64,000 bases of DNA from Streptomyces omiyaensis. GTDB lineage: Bacteria; Actinomycetota; Actinomycetes; Streptomycetales; Streptomycetaceae. The position numbers were made by a program, and so were the translations under genes. Below, in pieces: positions 42,806-51,915 of this stretch (position 1 is the first letter of the stretch; every line of letters begins with the position of its first letter). Under the pieces are notes generated by a model that was given only the letters and a program-made list of their open reading frames with translations, was not told the origin of the DNA and made no database searches. The stretch is from NCBI RefSeq assembly GCF_014650895.1, contig NZ_BMVV01000001.1:334222-398221 (forward strand), read 5' to 3'.

Positions 42806-43174
42806 ATGATCATCGGGGTGGGGATCGACGTGGCGGAGATCGACCGGTTCGCCGCGTCCATGGAGCGGACGCCCGGTCTGCTGGAGCGGCTCTTCGTGCG
42901 CGAGGAGCTGCTGCTGCCGAGCGGGGAGCGCCGCGGCCCGGCCTCCCTCGCGGCGCGGTTCGCCGCGAAGGAGGCGCTGGCGAAGGCGCTCGGGGCGCCG
43001 GGGAACCTGCACTGGACGGACGCCGAGGTGTACGCCGAGTCCACCGGCCAGCCCCGGCTGCGGGTGAGCGGCACGGTGGCGGCCCGCGCGGCCGAGCTGG
43101 GCGTGAAGCAGTGGCACGTCTCGCTGAGCCACGACGCGGGCGTGGCCTCGGCGGTGGTGATCGCCGAGGGGTGA
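42806..43174 (+). CDS. acpS: holo-[acyl-carrier-protein] synthase
   Basis: 122 residues. Transfers phosphopantetheine from CoA to ACP. The Mg ligands are in [13 protein letters not shown] and in [16 protein letters not shown] 42806 after GAGGAGAG. Cotranscribed with glmS; CoaA nearby makes its substrate's precursor. Confidence 0.95.
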   Translation: MIIGVGIDVAEIDRFAASMERTPGLLERLFVREELLLPSGERRGPASLAARFAAKEALAKALGAPGNLHWTDAEVYAESTGQPRLRVSGTVAARAAELGVKQWHVSLSHDAGVASAVVIAEG

Positions 43175-43201
43175 GCCCCCCCGCCGGGGCGGACGGACAC
43201 G

Positions 43202-43245
43202 GGAGCGGGGCCCGGCCGCGGGGAGGCGGTACCGGGCCCCGCTCC
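43202..43245 (+). terminator. glmS-acpS terminator
   Basis: GGAGCGGGGCCCGG / CCGGGCCCCGCTCC, 14-bp stem, 16-base loop, 27 bases after acpS. Confidence 0.8.
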
Positions 43246-43337
43246 GCGCCGCGCGCGACCGCCGGGGCCGGCGGCGGACGCGTGTGCCGCGCGCGGGGCT
43301 CGTGTCCCCCGACAGGTTCCAGGGGGCTGTCTCCTCC

Positions 43338-43373
43338 CCGGTGGGCTCCCCGGTGGGCTCGCCGGTGGGCTCG
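43338..43373. repeat. 12-bp tandem repeat, three copies
   Basis: CCGGTGGGCTCC/G repeated three times with a degraded fourth copy, in the 414-base gene-free stretch 43175-43588. That stretch otherwise holds the acpS terminator and the nnr upstream region. Neither strand gives a convincing short gene across it. Confidence 0.8.
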
Positions 43374-43588
43374 CCCGTCGGTGTCGGCGTCGGGGTAGGG
43401 GCCGGTTCCGGGGGTGTCCTGCGGGCCGTCCGGGTGACCGCTCCGCAGTCGATCTGTGAGGGGGCGTCAACCCGCGCTTTGCGGAAGCCCTTTGGCGCAC
43501 GCCCCCCGCGCCCCGCGCGTCCCGCGGGGCGGCGTCCCCGGCAGGCCCTCCCGGGCGGCCGCCCCGGACCTGGGGCAGACTGCTGCCC

Positions 43589-45040
43589 ATGCGTACCGCT
43601 CACCCCGTGGAGACCGTCCGTGCCGCCGAGGCCGAGCTGATGGCGCTGCTGCCCGACGGCGCGCTGATGCGGCGGGCCGCCGCCGGACTCGCCGCCGCCT
43701 GCTGCTCGCTGCTCGGCAAGGGCCGGGTGTACGGGTCCCGGGTCGTCCTCCTCGTCGGCAGCGGCGACAACGGCGGCGACGCCCTCTACGCCGGCGCCCG
43801 GCTCGCCCGGCGCGGCGCAGGGGTCACCGCCGTCCTGCTCGGCGGCCGCGCCCACGGCGCCGGACTCGCCGCGCTCCGGGCCGCCGGTGGGCGGGTCACC
43901 GAGGACCCGTACGAGGCGCTGGCCGCCGCCGACCTCGTCCTCGACGGCATCACCGGCATCGGCGGGCGCGGCGGGCTGCGCCCCGAGGCCGTGCCGGTCG
44001 CCCGGGCCGCGCGCGGCTCCGACGCGGTCGTCGTCGCCGTCGACCTGCCCAGCGGCGTCGACGCCGACACGGGGGAGGTCGACGGCGAGGCCCTGCGCGC
44101 CGACGCGACCGTCACCTTCGGCGCGTACAAGCCCGGACTGCTCGTCGACCCCGCCCGGGAGTACGCGGGCGCCCTGCGGCTCGTGGACATCGGCCTCGGC
44201 CCGTACCTGCCCGCGATCCCCGGCCTGGAGGCCCTCCAGCACCAGGACGTGGCCCGGCTGCTGCCCGAACCCGGCGCGGAGAGCGACAAGTACCGGCGCG
44301 GGGTCGTCGGCGTGTACGCCGGCTCCGACCGCTACCGGGGCGCGGCCGTGCTCGCCGTTGCGGGGGCGCTGCGCGGCGGCGCCGGGGCCGTCCGCTACCT
44401 CGGCCGGGTCGGCGACATGGTCGTCCGGGCCCACCCCGAGGTCCTGGTCCACACCGGCCCGTGGGACGCCGCCGGGCGGGTCCAGGCGTGGGTCGCCGGA
44501 CCGGGGATCGGCGAGGGGTCCGACCCGGAGACGGCGATGGGGCACGTCCTCGCCGCCGACGTACCCGTCCTGGTCGACGCCGACGGGCTGCGCCACGTGA
44601 CCCCCGGGGCCGTACGGGAGCGGTCCGCGCCCACCCTGCTCACCCCGCACGCGGGCGAGGCGGCGGCCCTCCTCGGCACCGACCGGGCGGCCGTGGAGGC
44701 CGGCCGGCTCGCCGCCGTCCGCGCACTCGCCGCCCGCTACGGCGCCACGGTCCTCCTCAAGGGCTCCACCACCCTCGTCTGCGGGCCCGGCGGCACCGGC
44801 CCGGTCCGGGTCAACCCGACCGGCACCCCCTGGCTCGCCACCGCGGGCTCCGGCGACGTCCTGTCCGGCCTGGCCGGCTCCCTCCTCGCCGCCGGACTCG
44901 ACCCCGTCGACGCCGCCTCCTGCGCCGCCTACCTGCACGGGCTCGCCGCCCGCCGGGCCGCCGGCGCGGGCGGCCCGATCACCGCGAGCGGGGTCGCCGA
45001 CGCGCTCCCCGCGGCCTGGCGGGACATCCGGGAGCCCTGA
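43589..45040 (+). CDS. nnr: bifunctional NAD(P)HX epimerase/dehydratase
   Basis: 483 residues. Repairs hydrated NAD(P)H. N-terminal epimerase (about 1-215: VVLLVGSGDNGGDALYAGAR, AVDLPSGVDADTGEV) fused to the C-terminal ADP-dependent dehydratase (about 225-480: KYRRGVVGVYAGSDRYRGAA, PTLLTPHAGEAAALLG, TGTPWLATAGSGDVLSGLAG). Both active regions look intact. ATG 43589. Confidence 0.95.
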   Translation: MRTAHPVETVRAAEAELMALLPDGALMRRAAAGLAAACCSLLGKGRVYGSRVVLLVGSGDNGGDALYAGARLARRGAGVTAVLLGGRAHGAGLAALRAAGGRVTEDPYEALAAADLVLDGITGIGGRGGLRPEAVPVARAARGSDAVVVAVDLPSGVDADTGEVDGEALRADATVTFGAYKPGLLVDPAREYAGALRLVDIGLGPYLPAIPGLEALQHQDVARLLPEPGAESDKYRRGVVGVYAGSDRYRGAAVLAVAGALRGGAGAVRYLGRVGDMVVRAHPEVLVHTGPWDAAGRVQAWVAGPGIGEGSDPETAMGHVLAADVPVLVDADGLRHVTPGAVRERSAPTLLTPHAGEAAALLGTDRAAVEAGRLAAVRALAARYGATVLLKGSTTLVCGPGGTGPVRVNPTGTPWLATAGSGDVLSGLAGSLLAAGLDPVDAASCAAYLHGLAARRAAGAGGPITASGVADALPAAWRDIREP

Positions 45041-45081
45041 CCCCGGCGGGTCCCGGCCGGTACCGCCGTCCGGTACCGGCC

Positions 45082-45171
45082 GCGCACCGGACGGGTGCCG
45101 CGCACCGGACGGGTGCCGCGCACCGGACGGGTGCCGCGCACCGGACGGGCGTCGTGCGCCGGACGGGTGTC
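45082..45171. repeat. 18-bp tandem repeat, five copies
   Basis: GCGCACCGGACGGGTGCC three times exactly, then two diverged copies, in the 374-base gap between nnr and alr (45041-45414). Each unit can fold as GCACC-GGACG-GGTGC. No gene is convincing in this gap; the rest is the alr leader. Confidence 0.9.
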
Positions 45172-45414
45172 GTGCGGGCGGCGGGAGGAGCGCCGCGGTG
45201 CGGGACACGCCGGTGGCCTCCTCCCGGTCCGCCGGCGGCGGGCGGGGCTCCCGCGGTGTCCGCGGAGCGGCCGCCGGGGCGCCGGAAGCCGCCGCCGCGC
45301 GCCCCCGGGGCACCGGAACGCCGAGAAGGCCCCGGTCCGTCCCGCGCGAGGGTGACCGGGTCTACATCCGGGGGAAGCGGCCCGGGGCGGCGGCCACCTG
45401 AGAGACTGGGCGCG

Positions 45415-46566
45415 ATGACTGAGACAGCACTCCCGCCCCGCCGAGCCCGCGCCGAGATCGACCTGGGGGCGCTGCGCGCCAACGTGCGCGCGCTGCGCGC
45501 CCGCGTCGCCCCCCACGTCCGCGTGATGGCCGTGGTCAAGGCCGACGCGTACGGACACGGCGCCGAGCGCTGCGCCCGCGCCGCCCTCGACGCGGGCGCG
45601 GACTGGCTCGGCACGGCCACCCCCCAGGAGGCGCTGGCGCTGCGCGCCGCCGGGATCACCGGCGTCCCCGTGCTGTGCTGGCTGTGGACGCCGGGCGACC
45701 CGTGGGACGCCGGCATCGAGGCCGGGCTCGACATGGCGGTGAGCGGCCGCTGGGCGCTCGACGAGGTCACCGCCGCCGCCCGCCGCACCGGCGGCACGGC
45801 CCGCGTCCAGCTGAAGGCCGACACCGGCCTCGGCCGCAACGGCTGCCAGCCGGCCGACTGGCCCGCGCTCGTCGCCGAGGCCCTGAAGGCCGAGAAGGAG
45901 GGCCTGGTCAAGGTCACCGGGCTCTGGTCCCACTTCGCTTGCGCGGACGAACCGGGACACCCGTCGATCACCGCCCAGCTCGACGTCTTCCGCTCGATGC
46001 TCGACTACGCGGAGAAGGCCGGGATCGAACCCGAGGTCCGCCACATCGCCAACTCGCCGGCCACCCTCACCCTGCCCGAGACCCACTTCGACCTGGTCCG
46101 GCCCGGCATCGCGATGTACGGCGTCTCGCCCGCGCCCGAGCTCGGCACCTCCGCGGAGCTCGGCCTGCGCCCGGTGATGTCGCTGAAGGCGGGCGTCGCC
46201 CTCGTCAAGGAGGTGCCGTCCGGCCACGGCGTCTCCTACGGGCACCACTACGTCACGGCCGGCGAGACCACCCTCGGCCTGATCCCGGTGGGCTACGCCG
46301 ACGGCGTCCCCCGGCACGCCTCGGGGCGCGGCCCGGTCCTCGTCGACGGGAGGATCCGCACGGTCGCCGGGCGGGTCGCCATGGACCAGTTCGTGGTGGA
46401 CCTCGGCGGCGACCGGCCCGCGCCCGGCACCGAGGCCGTCCTCTTCGGCTCCGGCGAGCACGGCGAGCCGACGGCCCAGGACTGGGCGGAGGCCGCCGAC
46501 ACCATCGCGTACGAGATCGTCACCCGGATCGGCGCGCGCGTGCCGCGCGTCTACGTGGGGGAGTAG
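45415..46566 (+). CDS. alr: alanine racemase
   Basis: 383 residues. PLP enzyme giving D-Ala for peptidoglycan. The PLP lysine is K42 in VVKADAYGHG; the catalytic Tyr region is GVSYGHHYVT; LIPVGYADGVPR and MDQFVVDLG are conserved. ATG 45415. Six bases separate it from the hydrolase gene. Confidence 0.97.
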   Translation: MTETALPPRRARAEIDLGALRANVRALRARVAPHVRVMAVVKADAYGHGAERCARAALDAGADWLGTATPQEALALRAAGITGVPVLCWLWTPGDPWDAGIEAGLDMAVSGRWALDEVTAAARRTGGTARVQLKADTGLGRNGCQPADWPALVAEALKAEKEGLVKVTGLWSHFACADEPGHPSITAQLDVFRSMLDYAEKAGIEPEVRHIANSPATLTLPETHFDLVRPGIAMYGVSPAPELGTSAELGLRPVMSLKAGVALVKEVPSGHGVSYGHHYVTAGETTLGLIPVGYADGVPRHASGRGPVLVDGRIRTVAGRVAMDQFVVDLGGDRPAPGTEAVLFGSGEHGEPTAQDWAEAADTIAYEIVTRIGARVPRVYVGE

Positions 46567-46572
46567 CCCGCC

Positions 46573-47745
46573 GTGGGGGAGGGGGCCGGGGGAAGCGGCT
46601 GGCGGCGCGCGGGGTTCGCCGGTGCGGCGCTGGGCGTGCTGGCCGCCGGCGCGGCGGCCGGTGTGGCGGTCGAGCGCCTGACGGTCGGCCGCTCGGTACG
46701 CCGCAAGGCGCGGCTCGCGCTGGACGCCACCGGCCCGTACGGCACCCTCCGGGGCACCACCGGCCGCGCCCTCGCGGACGACGGCACCGCGCTGGCCTAC
46801 GAGATCGACGAGCTCGACGAGATCGACGGGACCGAAGGGCTCCGCGAGGCCGGCGGGACCGGCGGCCTCGGACCCGCCCCGGTCACGGTCGTCTTCTCCC
46901 ACGGCTTCTGCCTCAGCCAGGACTCCTGGCACTACCAGCGGGCCGCCCTGCGCGGCCGGGTCCGCGCCGTCTACTGGGACCAGCGCGGGCACGGCCGTTC
47001 GGCCCGGGGCGCCTCGCAGGCGGGACCCGACGGGCTGCCCGTCACCATCGACCGGCTCGGGCGCGACCTGCGGGCCGTCATCGACGCCGCCGCGCCCGAG
47101 GGGCCGCTCGTCCTCGTCGGGCACTCGATGGGCGGCATGACGGTCATGGCGCTCGCGGAGCGGTACCCGGAGCTGGTCCGCGACCGGGTCGTCGGCGCCG
47201 CCTTCGTCGGCACCTCGTCGGGCCGCCTGGAGGAGGTCTCCTACGGGCTGCCGCGCGCCGGGGTCGACGCCGTCCGGCGGGTCCTGCCGGGCGTGCTGCG
47301 GGCCCTCGGTGCCCAGGCCGAGCTGGTGGAGAAGGGGCGCCGGGCCACCGCCGACCTCTTCGCCGGGCTGGTGAAGAAGTACTCCTTCGCCTCGCCGGAC
47401 GTGGACCCGGCCGTCGTCCGCTTCGCCGAGCGGATGATCGAGTCGACCCCGGTCGACGTGGTCGCCGAGTTCTATCCCGCCTTCGCCGCGCACGACAAGC
47501 GGCTCGCCCTCGCCGCCTTCCGCGACCTGCCGGTGCTGGCCCTCGCCGGCGACCAGGACCTCGTCACCCCGGCCTCCCACACCGAGGCCATCGCCGCCGA
47601 GCTGCCCGGCGCGGTGCTCGACGTCGTCCCCGACGCCGGCCACCTGGTGATGCTGGAGCGGCCCGGGGCCGTCACCGGCGCCCTCACCGGCCTGCTGGCC
47701 CGGGCCGGGGCGGTGCCGCCCGGGGAGGGGTCCGGGAACGGATAG
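46573..47745 (+). CDS. alpha/beta hydrolase, N-terminally membrane-anchored
   Basis: 390 residues, GTG 46573. An uncleaved hydrophobic segment (residues about 12-36, AGFAGAALGVLAAGAAAGVA) is followed by a hydrolase fold: oxyanion HGFCLSQDSW, nucleophile elbow GHSMGG, acid in DLVTP-type segment (GDQDLVTPAS), catalytic His in PDAGHLVMLERP. Substrate unknown; a lipid esterase or similar is likely. Position between alr and tsaE is conserved in Streptomyces, to my knowledge. Confidence 0.88.
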   Translation: MGEGAGGSGWRRAGFAGAALGVLAAGAAAGVAVERLTVGRSVRRKARLALDATGPYGTLRGTTGRALADDGTALAYEIDELDEIDGTEGLREAGGTGGLGPAPVTVVFSHGFCLSQDSWHYQRAALRGRVRAVYWDQRGHGRSARGASQAGPDGLPVTIDRLGRDLRAVIDAAAPEGPLVLVGHSMGGMTVMALAERYPELVRDRVVGAAFVGTSSGRLEEVSYGLPRAGVDAVRRVLPGVLRALGAQAELVEKGRRATADLFAGLVKKYSFASPDVDPAVVRFAERMIESTPVDVVAEFYPAFAAHDKRLALAAFRDLPVLALAGDQDLVTPASHTEAIAAELPGAVLDVVPDAGHLVMLERPGAVTGALTGLLARAGAVPPGEGSGNG

Positions 47746-47755
47746 GTTGGCGGGT

Positions 47756-48256
47756 ATGGAAGCAGCGCACCCGCCCGTCTCCGGCGCCACCCTCTCCGTC
47801 GACTCCCCCGAGCGGATGCAGGAGCTCGGCCGCCGTCTCGCGAAGATCCTCCGCCCCGGCGACCTCGTCATGCTCACCGGCGAGCTGGGCGCCGGGAAGA
47901 CCACGCTCACCCGCGGCCTGGGCGAGGGCCTGGGCGTGCGGGGCGCGGTCACCTCGCCGACCTTCGTCATCGCCCGCGTCCACCCCTCGCTCGTCGGCGG
48001 TCCCGCCCTGGTGCACGTCGACGCCTACCGGCTCGGCGGCGGGCTCGACGAGATGGAGGACCTGGACCTCGACGTCTCGCTGCCCGAGTCCGTGGTGGTC
48101 GTGGAGTGGGGCGACGGCAAGGTCGAGGAGCTGACCGACGACCGGCTGCACGTGCTCATCCACCGCGTCACCGGCGACACCGACGACGACCGGCGCTCGG
48201 TCGTGCTGCGGGGGATCGGCGGACGCTGGGCCGGCGAGGACCTCGCGTCGCTGTGA
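47756..48256 (+). CDS. tsaE: tRNA t6A biosynthesis ATPase TsaE
   Basis: 166 residues. Works with TsaB and TsaD to form threonylcarbamoyladenosine at tRNA A37. Walker A TGELGAGKTTLTRGLG, SPTFVIARVH, HVDAYRLGG and VVEWGDGKVEEL are diagnostic. ATG 47756 is preferred over the in-frame TTG nine bases upstream. Confidence 0.95.
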   Translation: MEAAHPPVSGATLSVDSPERMQELGRRLAKILRPGDLVMLTGELGAGKTTLTRGLGEGLGVRGAVTSPTFVIARVHPSLVGGPALVHVDAYRLGGGLDEMEDLDLDVSLPESVVVVEWGDGKVEELTDDRLHVLIHRVTGDTDDDRRSVVLRGIGGRWAGEDLASL

Positions 48257-48314
48257 ACGTCCGTAGGTTCCGACAGCATGTCGGGAAAATGTTGCGCCGC
48301 CGCTCCGCCCCGTG

Positions 48315-48342
48315 GTGACATGGAGGGACGAGCTGGTTAGGT
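48315..48342 (+). promoter_or_regulatory. possible promoter of the 56-codon gene
   Basis: GTGACA (48315-48320), 16-base spacer, TTAGGT (48337-48342). The -10 would lie inside the iron box, the usual geometry for repression. Confidence 0.4.
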
Positions 48343-48355
48343 GAACCTAACCTAC
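48337..48355. promoter_or_regulatory. iron box (DmdR/IdeR-type operator)
   Basis: TTAGGTGAACCTAACCTAC matches 15 of 19 positions of the actinobacterial iron-box consensus TTAGGTTAGGCTAACCTAA. The core GGTTAGGT-GA-ACCTAACC (48335-48352) is a perfect 8-bp inverted repeat. It ends just before the ribosome binding site of the next gene. Confidence 0.8.
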
Positions 48356-48366
48356 GGGAGGCATGC

Positions 48367-48537
48367 ATGGCGACGCAGATGCCGGAGCGCGACGACCGCA
48401 CCGCCGAGGAGCGCGTCTCGATGAGTGAACTGCTGGCCTCCTGTGCCGCGGCCAGCGCCGTCTCGACCCCGCCGCGGCCCGCCCTCCCGCCCGAGGCGGA
48501 GGAACCGGAGCCGGAGCTGCGGGACGAGGCCGCGTAA
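48367..48537 (+). CDS. 56-residue protein, probably iron-regulated
   Basis: ATG 48367 follows GGGAGG with a 5-base gap, immediately after the iron box. The product is MATQMPERDDRTAEERVSMS, then ELLASCAAASAVSTPPRPAL and an acidic PPEAEEPEPELRDEAA end. There is one Cys, no signal peptide and no membrane helix. The acidic, Pro-rich character suggests a disordered small protein. I recognise no family. Regulation by ferrous iron through DmdR is inferred from the operator alone. It lies between tsaE and a minus-strand gene and looks monocistronic. Confidence 0.75.
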   Translation: MATQMPERDDRTAEERVSMSELLASCAAASAVSTPPRPALPPEAEEPEPELRDEAA

Positions 48538-48643
48538 CCCGGGACGAGGCCGCGCAGCCCGGACGCCGGGTTGCGGCAAACCGCCGGGACGGGGGCTCCC
48601 GCCGTGCGTCAGGGACGACCCCGGGGGCGGCCCGGGGGACGGT

Positions 48644-49219
48644 TCAGGGGACGACGACGACCTTCGCGCCGATCGACGCGAAGGTCCACAGCGCGTCGCC
48701 GTCCGCCCGCTTCATCCGGATGCCGCCGGTCTTCTTCGACGGGTCCGCCGCCGGCATCGAGCCGTCCAGCGCCGCGCTGAAGCCGACCGTCACGTCCTCC
48801 ACCGTCGCGAAGCGCACCACGTGCTCGATCTGCACGCCGTCGGAGCCGGTCACCGACCCCGACCGGGAGGTCACCGCGTACGCCCCCGGCGCCGGGCTCA
48901 CCGAGCTCGGCGCCACCAGGAAGGTCCGGAGCGCCTTGTTCTTCGCGCCGACCAGCCATACGCGGCGCTCCGCCAGGGCGTACACGACGCGCTCGCCGGT
49001 CCCCGACGCCGCCGGCACCGTCAGCGGGTTCGCGGCCGGCTTCTTCGCCCCGGCCGGCGCCGACGCCGACGGCGCGACCGCGCCGGGCGTCCGCGAGGGC
49101 TCCGCGAGGTCCGCCGGCACGCTCGCCGACGCCTGGTAGGCGAGGAAGGCGACCGCGGCGACGGCCGCCGCGGTGAGCCCGGCCACGAATCCCGAGCTGC
49201 TCCTTGCCACCGTCTCCAC
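48644..49219 (-). CDS. L,D-transpeptidase-like exported protein lacking the catalytic motif
   Basis: 191 residues. Uncleaved signal anchor near the N-terminus (FVAGLTAAAVAAVAFLAYQA), a Ser/Pro/Ala linker, then a YkuD-like domain: RVVYALAERRVWLVGAKNKA, a strand ending APGAYAVTSR, VVRFATVEDVTVGFSAAL and GGIRMKRADGDALWTFASIG. In active enzymes the last segment reads H-G-C-I-R-M; here it is TGGIRM, without Cys or His. It is therefore probably not catalytic, perhaps a binding protein. Starts at 49219 or 49210 are both GTG. Divergent from tsaB. Confidence 0.75.
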   Translation of the reverse strand: METVARSSSGFVAGLTAAAVAAVAFLAYQASASVPADLAEPSRTPGAVAPSASAPAGAKKPAANPLTVPAASGTGERVVYALAERRVWLVGAKNKALRTFLVAPSSVSPAPGAYAVTSRSGSVTGSDGVQIEHVVRFATVEDVTVGFSAALDGSMPAADPSKKTGGIRMKRADGDALWTFASIGAKVVVVP

Positions 49220-49331
49220 CTCTTCGTACGTACGTGCCGAGCCTGACGCGCTGTCGGGCCTGACGGTAGCAGCAGGGCCCCCGGACGGCCGCGCGCCGCA
49301 TCGCCCGCTCGTGGCGCCGTAGGCTGTTCGC

Positions 49332-49991
49332 GTGCTGTTGCTCGCCATGGATACCGCCACCCCCGCCGTCACCGTCGCCCTCCACGACGGCACGGCCGTC
49401 GTCGCCGAGTCGACCCGAGTCGACGCCCGCCGCCACGGGGAGCTGCTGCTCCCCGCCGTCGACCGGGTCCTCAAGGAGGCCGGGACCGCGCTCGACGCGG
49501 TGACCGGGATCGTGGTCGGCGTCGGCCCCGGCCCCTACACCGGCCTCCGGGTCGGGCTCGTCACCGCCGCCGCCTTCTCCTCCGCCCTCGGCGGGGTGCC
49601 CGTGCACGGCCTGTGCACCCTCGACGGACTGGCGTACGCCTCCGGCATCGAGGGGCCCTTCGCGGTGGCGACGGACGCCCGCCGCAAGGAGGTCTACTGG
49701 GCGCGCTACGACGACGCCCGCACCCGGGTCACCGACGCCTCCGTCGACCGTCCCGCCGAGATCGCCGAGCGGCTCGCCGGGCTGCCCGTCGTCGGCGCGG
49801 GCGCGCTGCTCTACCCGGACGCCTTCCCCGACGCCCGCGGCCCCGAGCACCAGTCCGCCGGGGCCCTCGCGGCGCTCGCGGCGGAGCGGCTCGCGGCGGG
49901 CGGCGGGGGCTTCCTCGACCCGCAGCCGATGTACCTGCGGCGGCCGGACGCCCAGGTGCCGAAGAACTACAAGGTGGTCACCCCCCAGTGA
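49332..49991 (+). CDS. tsaB: tRNA t6A biosynthesis protein TsaB
   Basis: 219 residues, actin-like fold partner of TsaD. MLLLAMDTATPAVTVALHDG, DAVTGIVVGVGPGPYTGLRV and AVATDARRKEVYWARYD are typical. GTG 49332. Overlaps rimI by four bases (GTGA). Confidence 0.95.
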   Translation: MLLLAMDTATPAVTVALHDGTAVVAESTRVDARRHGELLLPAVDRVLKEAGTALDAVTGIVVGVGPGPYTGLRVGLVTAAAFSSALGGVPVHGLCTLDGLAYASGIEGPFAVATDARRKEVYWARYDDARTRVTDASVDRPAEIAERLAGLPVVGAGALLYPDAFPDARGPEHQSAGALAALAAERLAAGGGGFLDPQPMYLRRPDAQVPKNYKVVTPQ

Positions 49992-50503
49992 CCGGGGCAG
50001 CGGTGGCCGGCGGCGCCGTCCTGCGCGAGATGCGCTGGTGGGACCTGCCGGAGGTGCTCGCCCTGGAGGCCGACCTCTTCCCCGAGGACGCCTGGTCGGA
50101 GGGGATGTTCTGGTCCGAGCTCGCGCACGCGCGCGGGCCCCGGGCCACCCGGCGGTACGTCGTCGCCGAGGAGACCTCGCCGGACGGCACCGCCAGGCTG
50201 GCCGGGTACGCGGGCCTGGCGGCGGCGGGTGGACTCGGCGACGTCCAGACCATCGCCGTCGCCCGCGACCAGTGGGGGACCGGGCTCGGCGCCCGGCTCC
50301 TCACCGACCTCCTCCAACACGCCACGGCCTTCGAGTGCGACGAGGTCCTGCTCGAAGTGCGCGTGGACAACACCCGGGCGCAGAAGCTGTACGAGCGCTT
50401 CGGCTTCGAGCCCATCGGCTTCCGGCGCGGCTACTACCAGCCGGGCAACGTCGACGCGCTCGTGATGCGACTGATCGTTCAAGGAACGGGGACTGAGATC
50501 TGA
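49988..50503 (+). CDS. rimI: ribosomal protein S18 alanine N-acetyltransferase
   Basis: 171 residues, GNAT fold. Acetyl-CoA loop [33 protein letters not shown] and [19 protein letters not shown] are RimI signatures. GTG 49988 overlaps the tsaB stop; the TGA overlaps the tsaD ATG. The fixed tsaB-rimI-tsaD order supports the call. Confidence 0.93.
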   Translation: MTGAAVAGGAVLREMRWWDLPEVLALEADLFPEDAWSEGMFWSELAHARGPRATRRYVVAEETSPDGTARLAGYAGLAAAGGLGDVQTIAVARDQWGTGLGARLLTDLLQHATAFECDEVLLEVRVDNTRAQKLYERFGFEPIGFRRGYYQPGNVDALVMRLIVQGTGTEI

Positions 50504-51609
50504 TGGCTGCTGACGAACCGCTGGTGCTCGGCATCGAGACCTCCTGCGACGAGACCGGCGTCGGCATCGTCCACGGCACCACCCTGCTCGCCGACGCCGT
50601 GGCCTCCAGCGTCGACACCCACGCCCGCTTCGGCGGCGTGGTGCCCGAGATCGCCTCCCGGGCGCACCTGGAGGCGATGGTCCCGACGATCGAGCGGGCC
50701 CTGAAGACCGCGGGCGTCTCGGCGAAGGACCTGGACGGCATCGCGGTCACCGCGGGCCCCGGCCTCGCGGGCGCCCTCCTCGTCGGCGTCTCCGCCGCCA
50801 AGGCGTACGCCTACGCCCTGGGCAAGCCGCTCTACGGCGTCAACCACCTGGCCTCGCACATCTGCGTCGACCAGCTGGAGCACGGCCGGCTGCCCGAGCC
50901 GACGATGGCGCTGCTCGTCTCCGGCGGGCACTCCTCGCTGCTGCTCTCCACGGACATCACCGCCGACGTGCGGCCGCTGGGCGCCACCATCGACGACGCC
51001 GCCGGCGAGGCCTTCGACAAGATCGCCCGGGTCCTCGACCTGGGCTTCCCCGGCGGCCCGGTCATCGACCGGCTGGCCCGGGAGGGCGACCCGGCCGCGA
51101 TCGCGTTCCCGCGCGGTCTGAGCGGCGCCAAGGACCCGGCGTACGACTTCTCCTTCTCGGGGCTCAAGACCGCGGTGGCCCGCTGGATCGAGGCGAAGCG
51201 GGCGGCGGGCGAGGAGGTGCCGGTGCGCGACGTGGCCGCCTCCTTCCAGGAGGCCGTCGTCGACGTCCTCACCCGCAAGGCCGTCCGGGCCTGCAAGGAC
51301 GAGGGCGTCGACCACCTGATGATCGGCGGCGGCGTGGCGGCCAACTCGCGGCTGCGGGCCCTCGCCGAGGAGCGCTGCGAGCGGGCCGGGATCCGGCTCC
51401 GGGTGCCCCGTCCGGGCCTGTGCACCGACAACGGCGCCATGGTCGCCGCGCTCGGCTCGGAGATGGTCGCGCGGGGCCGGGCCGCCTCCGACCTGGAGCT
51501 CTCGGCGGACTCCTCGCTGCCGGTGACGGACCCGCACGTGCCGGGCCGCGCCCCCGCGCACGACCACGACCACGTGCACGAGATCAGCAAGGAGAACCTC
51601 TACTCGTGA
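50503..51609 (+). CDS. tsaD: tRNA N6-adenosine threonylcarbamoyltransferase TsaD
   Basis: 368 residues. Transfers threonylcarbamoyl to A37. The metal site [13 protein letters not shown] segments [14 protein letters not shown] and [12 protein letters not shown], and [20 protein letters not shown] are present. A His/Asp-rich C-terminus ([10 protein letters not shown]) may bind metal. ATG 50503. Confidence 0.96.
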   Translation: MAADEPLVLGIETSCDETGVGIVHGTTLLADAVASSVDTHARFGGVVPEIASRAHLEAMVPTIERALKTAGVSAKDLDGIAVTAGPGLAGALLVGVSAAKAYAYALGKPLYGVNHLASHICVDQLEHGRLPEPTMALLVSGGHSSLLLSTDITADVRPLGATIDDAAGEAFDKIARVLDLGFPGGPVIDRLAREGDPAAIAFPRGLSGAKDPAYDFSFSGLKTAVARWIEAKRAAGEEVPVRDVAASFQEAVVDVLTRKAVRACKDEGVDHLMIGGGVAANSRLRALAEERCERAGIRLRVPRPGLCTDNGAMVAALGSEMVARGRAASDLELSADSSLPVTDPHVPGRAPAHDHDHVHEISKENLYS

Positions 51610-51860
51610 GGGTCGCCCTGATGTGGGAGGCCCGGGCCGTGCAGGGCCGGGGCCCCGAGCTCCTGGAGTGGGCCCGGTCCCGGGTGCTGGCGCGCGAGCC
51701 GCTGCGCCGGGAGGTCCTCCGGGCCCCGCAGGACCGGGTCCTGGTCCTCACCTGGTGGGAGGCGGACGGCCTCGACGCCGAGCTTCCGGAGCTGCCGGAG
51801 CCGGACGCGGAGCTGATCACCCGTCCGGTCCACCGCTGGCGCTTCGAATCGGTCGAATAG
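51606..51860 (+). CDS. small conserved hypothetical protein after tsaD
   Basis: 84 residues from GTG 51606, overlapping the tsaD stop by four bases. [20 protein letters not shown], then [20 protein letters not shown] and LTWWEADG; compact alpha/beta look resembling small ferredoxin-like dimeric folds. Coupling to tsaD suggests cotranslation. Function unknown. An internal ATG at 51621 is possible. Confidence 0.7.
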   Translation: MRVALMWEARAVQGRGPELLEWARSRVLAREPLRREVLRAPQDRVLVLTWWEADGLDAELPELPEPDAELITRPVHRWRFESVE

Positions 51861-51915
51861 CCGGTTCGTTCGAGGCTCGCGCAACCTTTCGGGCCGTACG
51901 GGCATCCCACAGCCC

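Noticed and set aside
45082..45171. CRISPR-like array
   Set aside because: The 18-bp units are directly adjacent with no spacers, and no cas genes are present.
42383..45313. Long minus-strand frame containing PTPTPTGEPTGEPTGEPTGE
   Set aside because: The repeat arises from the 12-bp tandem repeat, and the frame runs antisense through acpS and nnr. There is no independent start or ribosome binding site.
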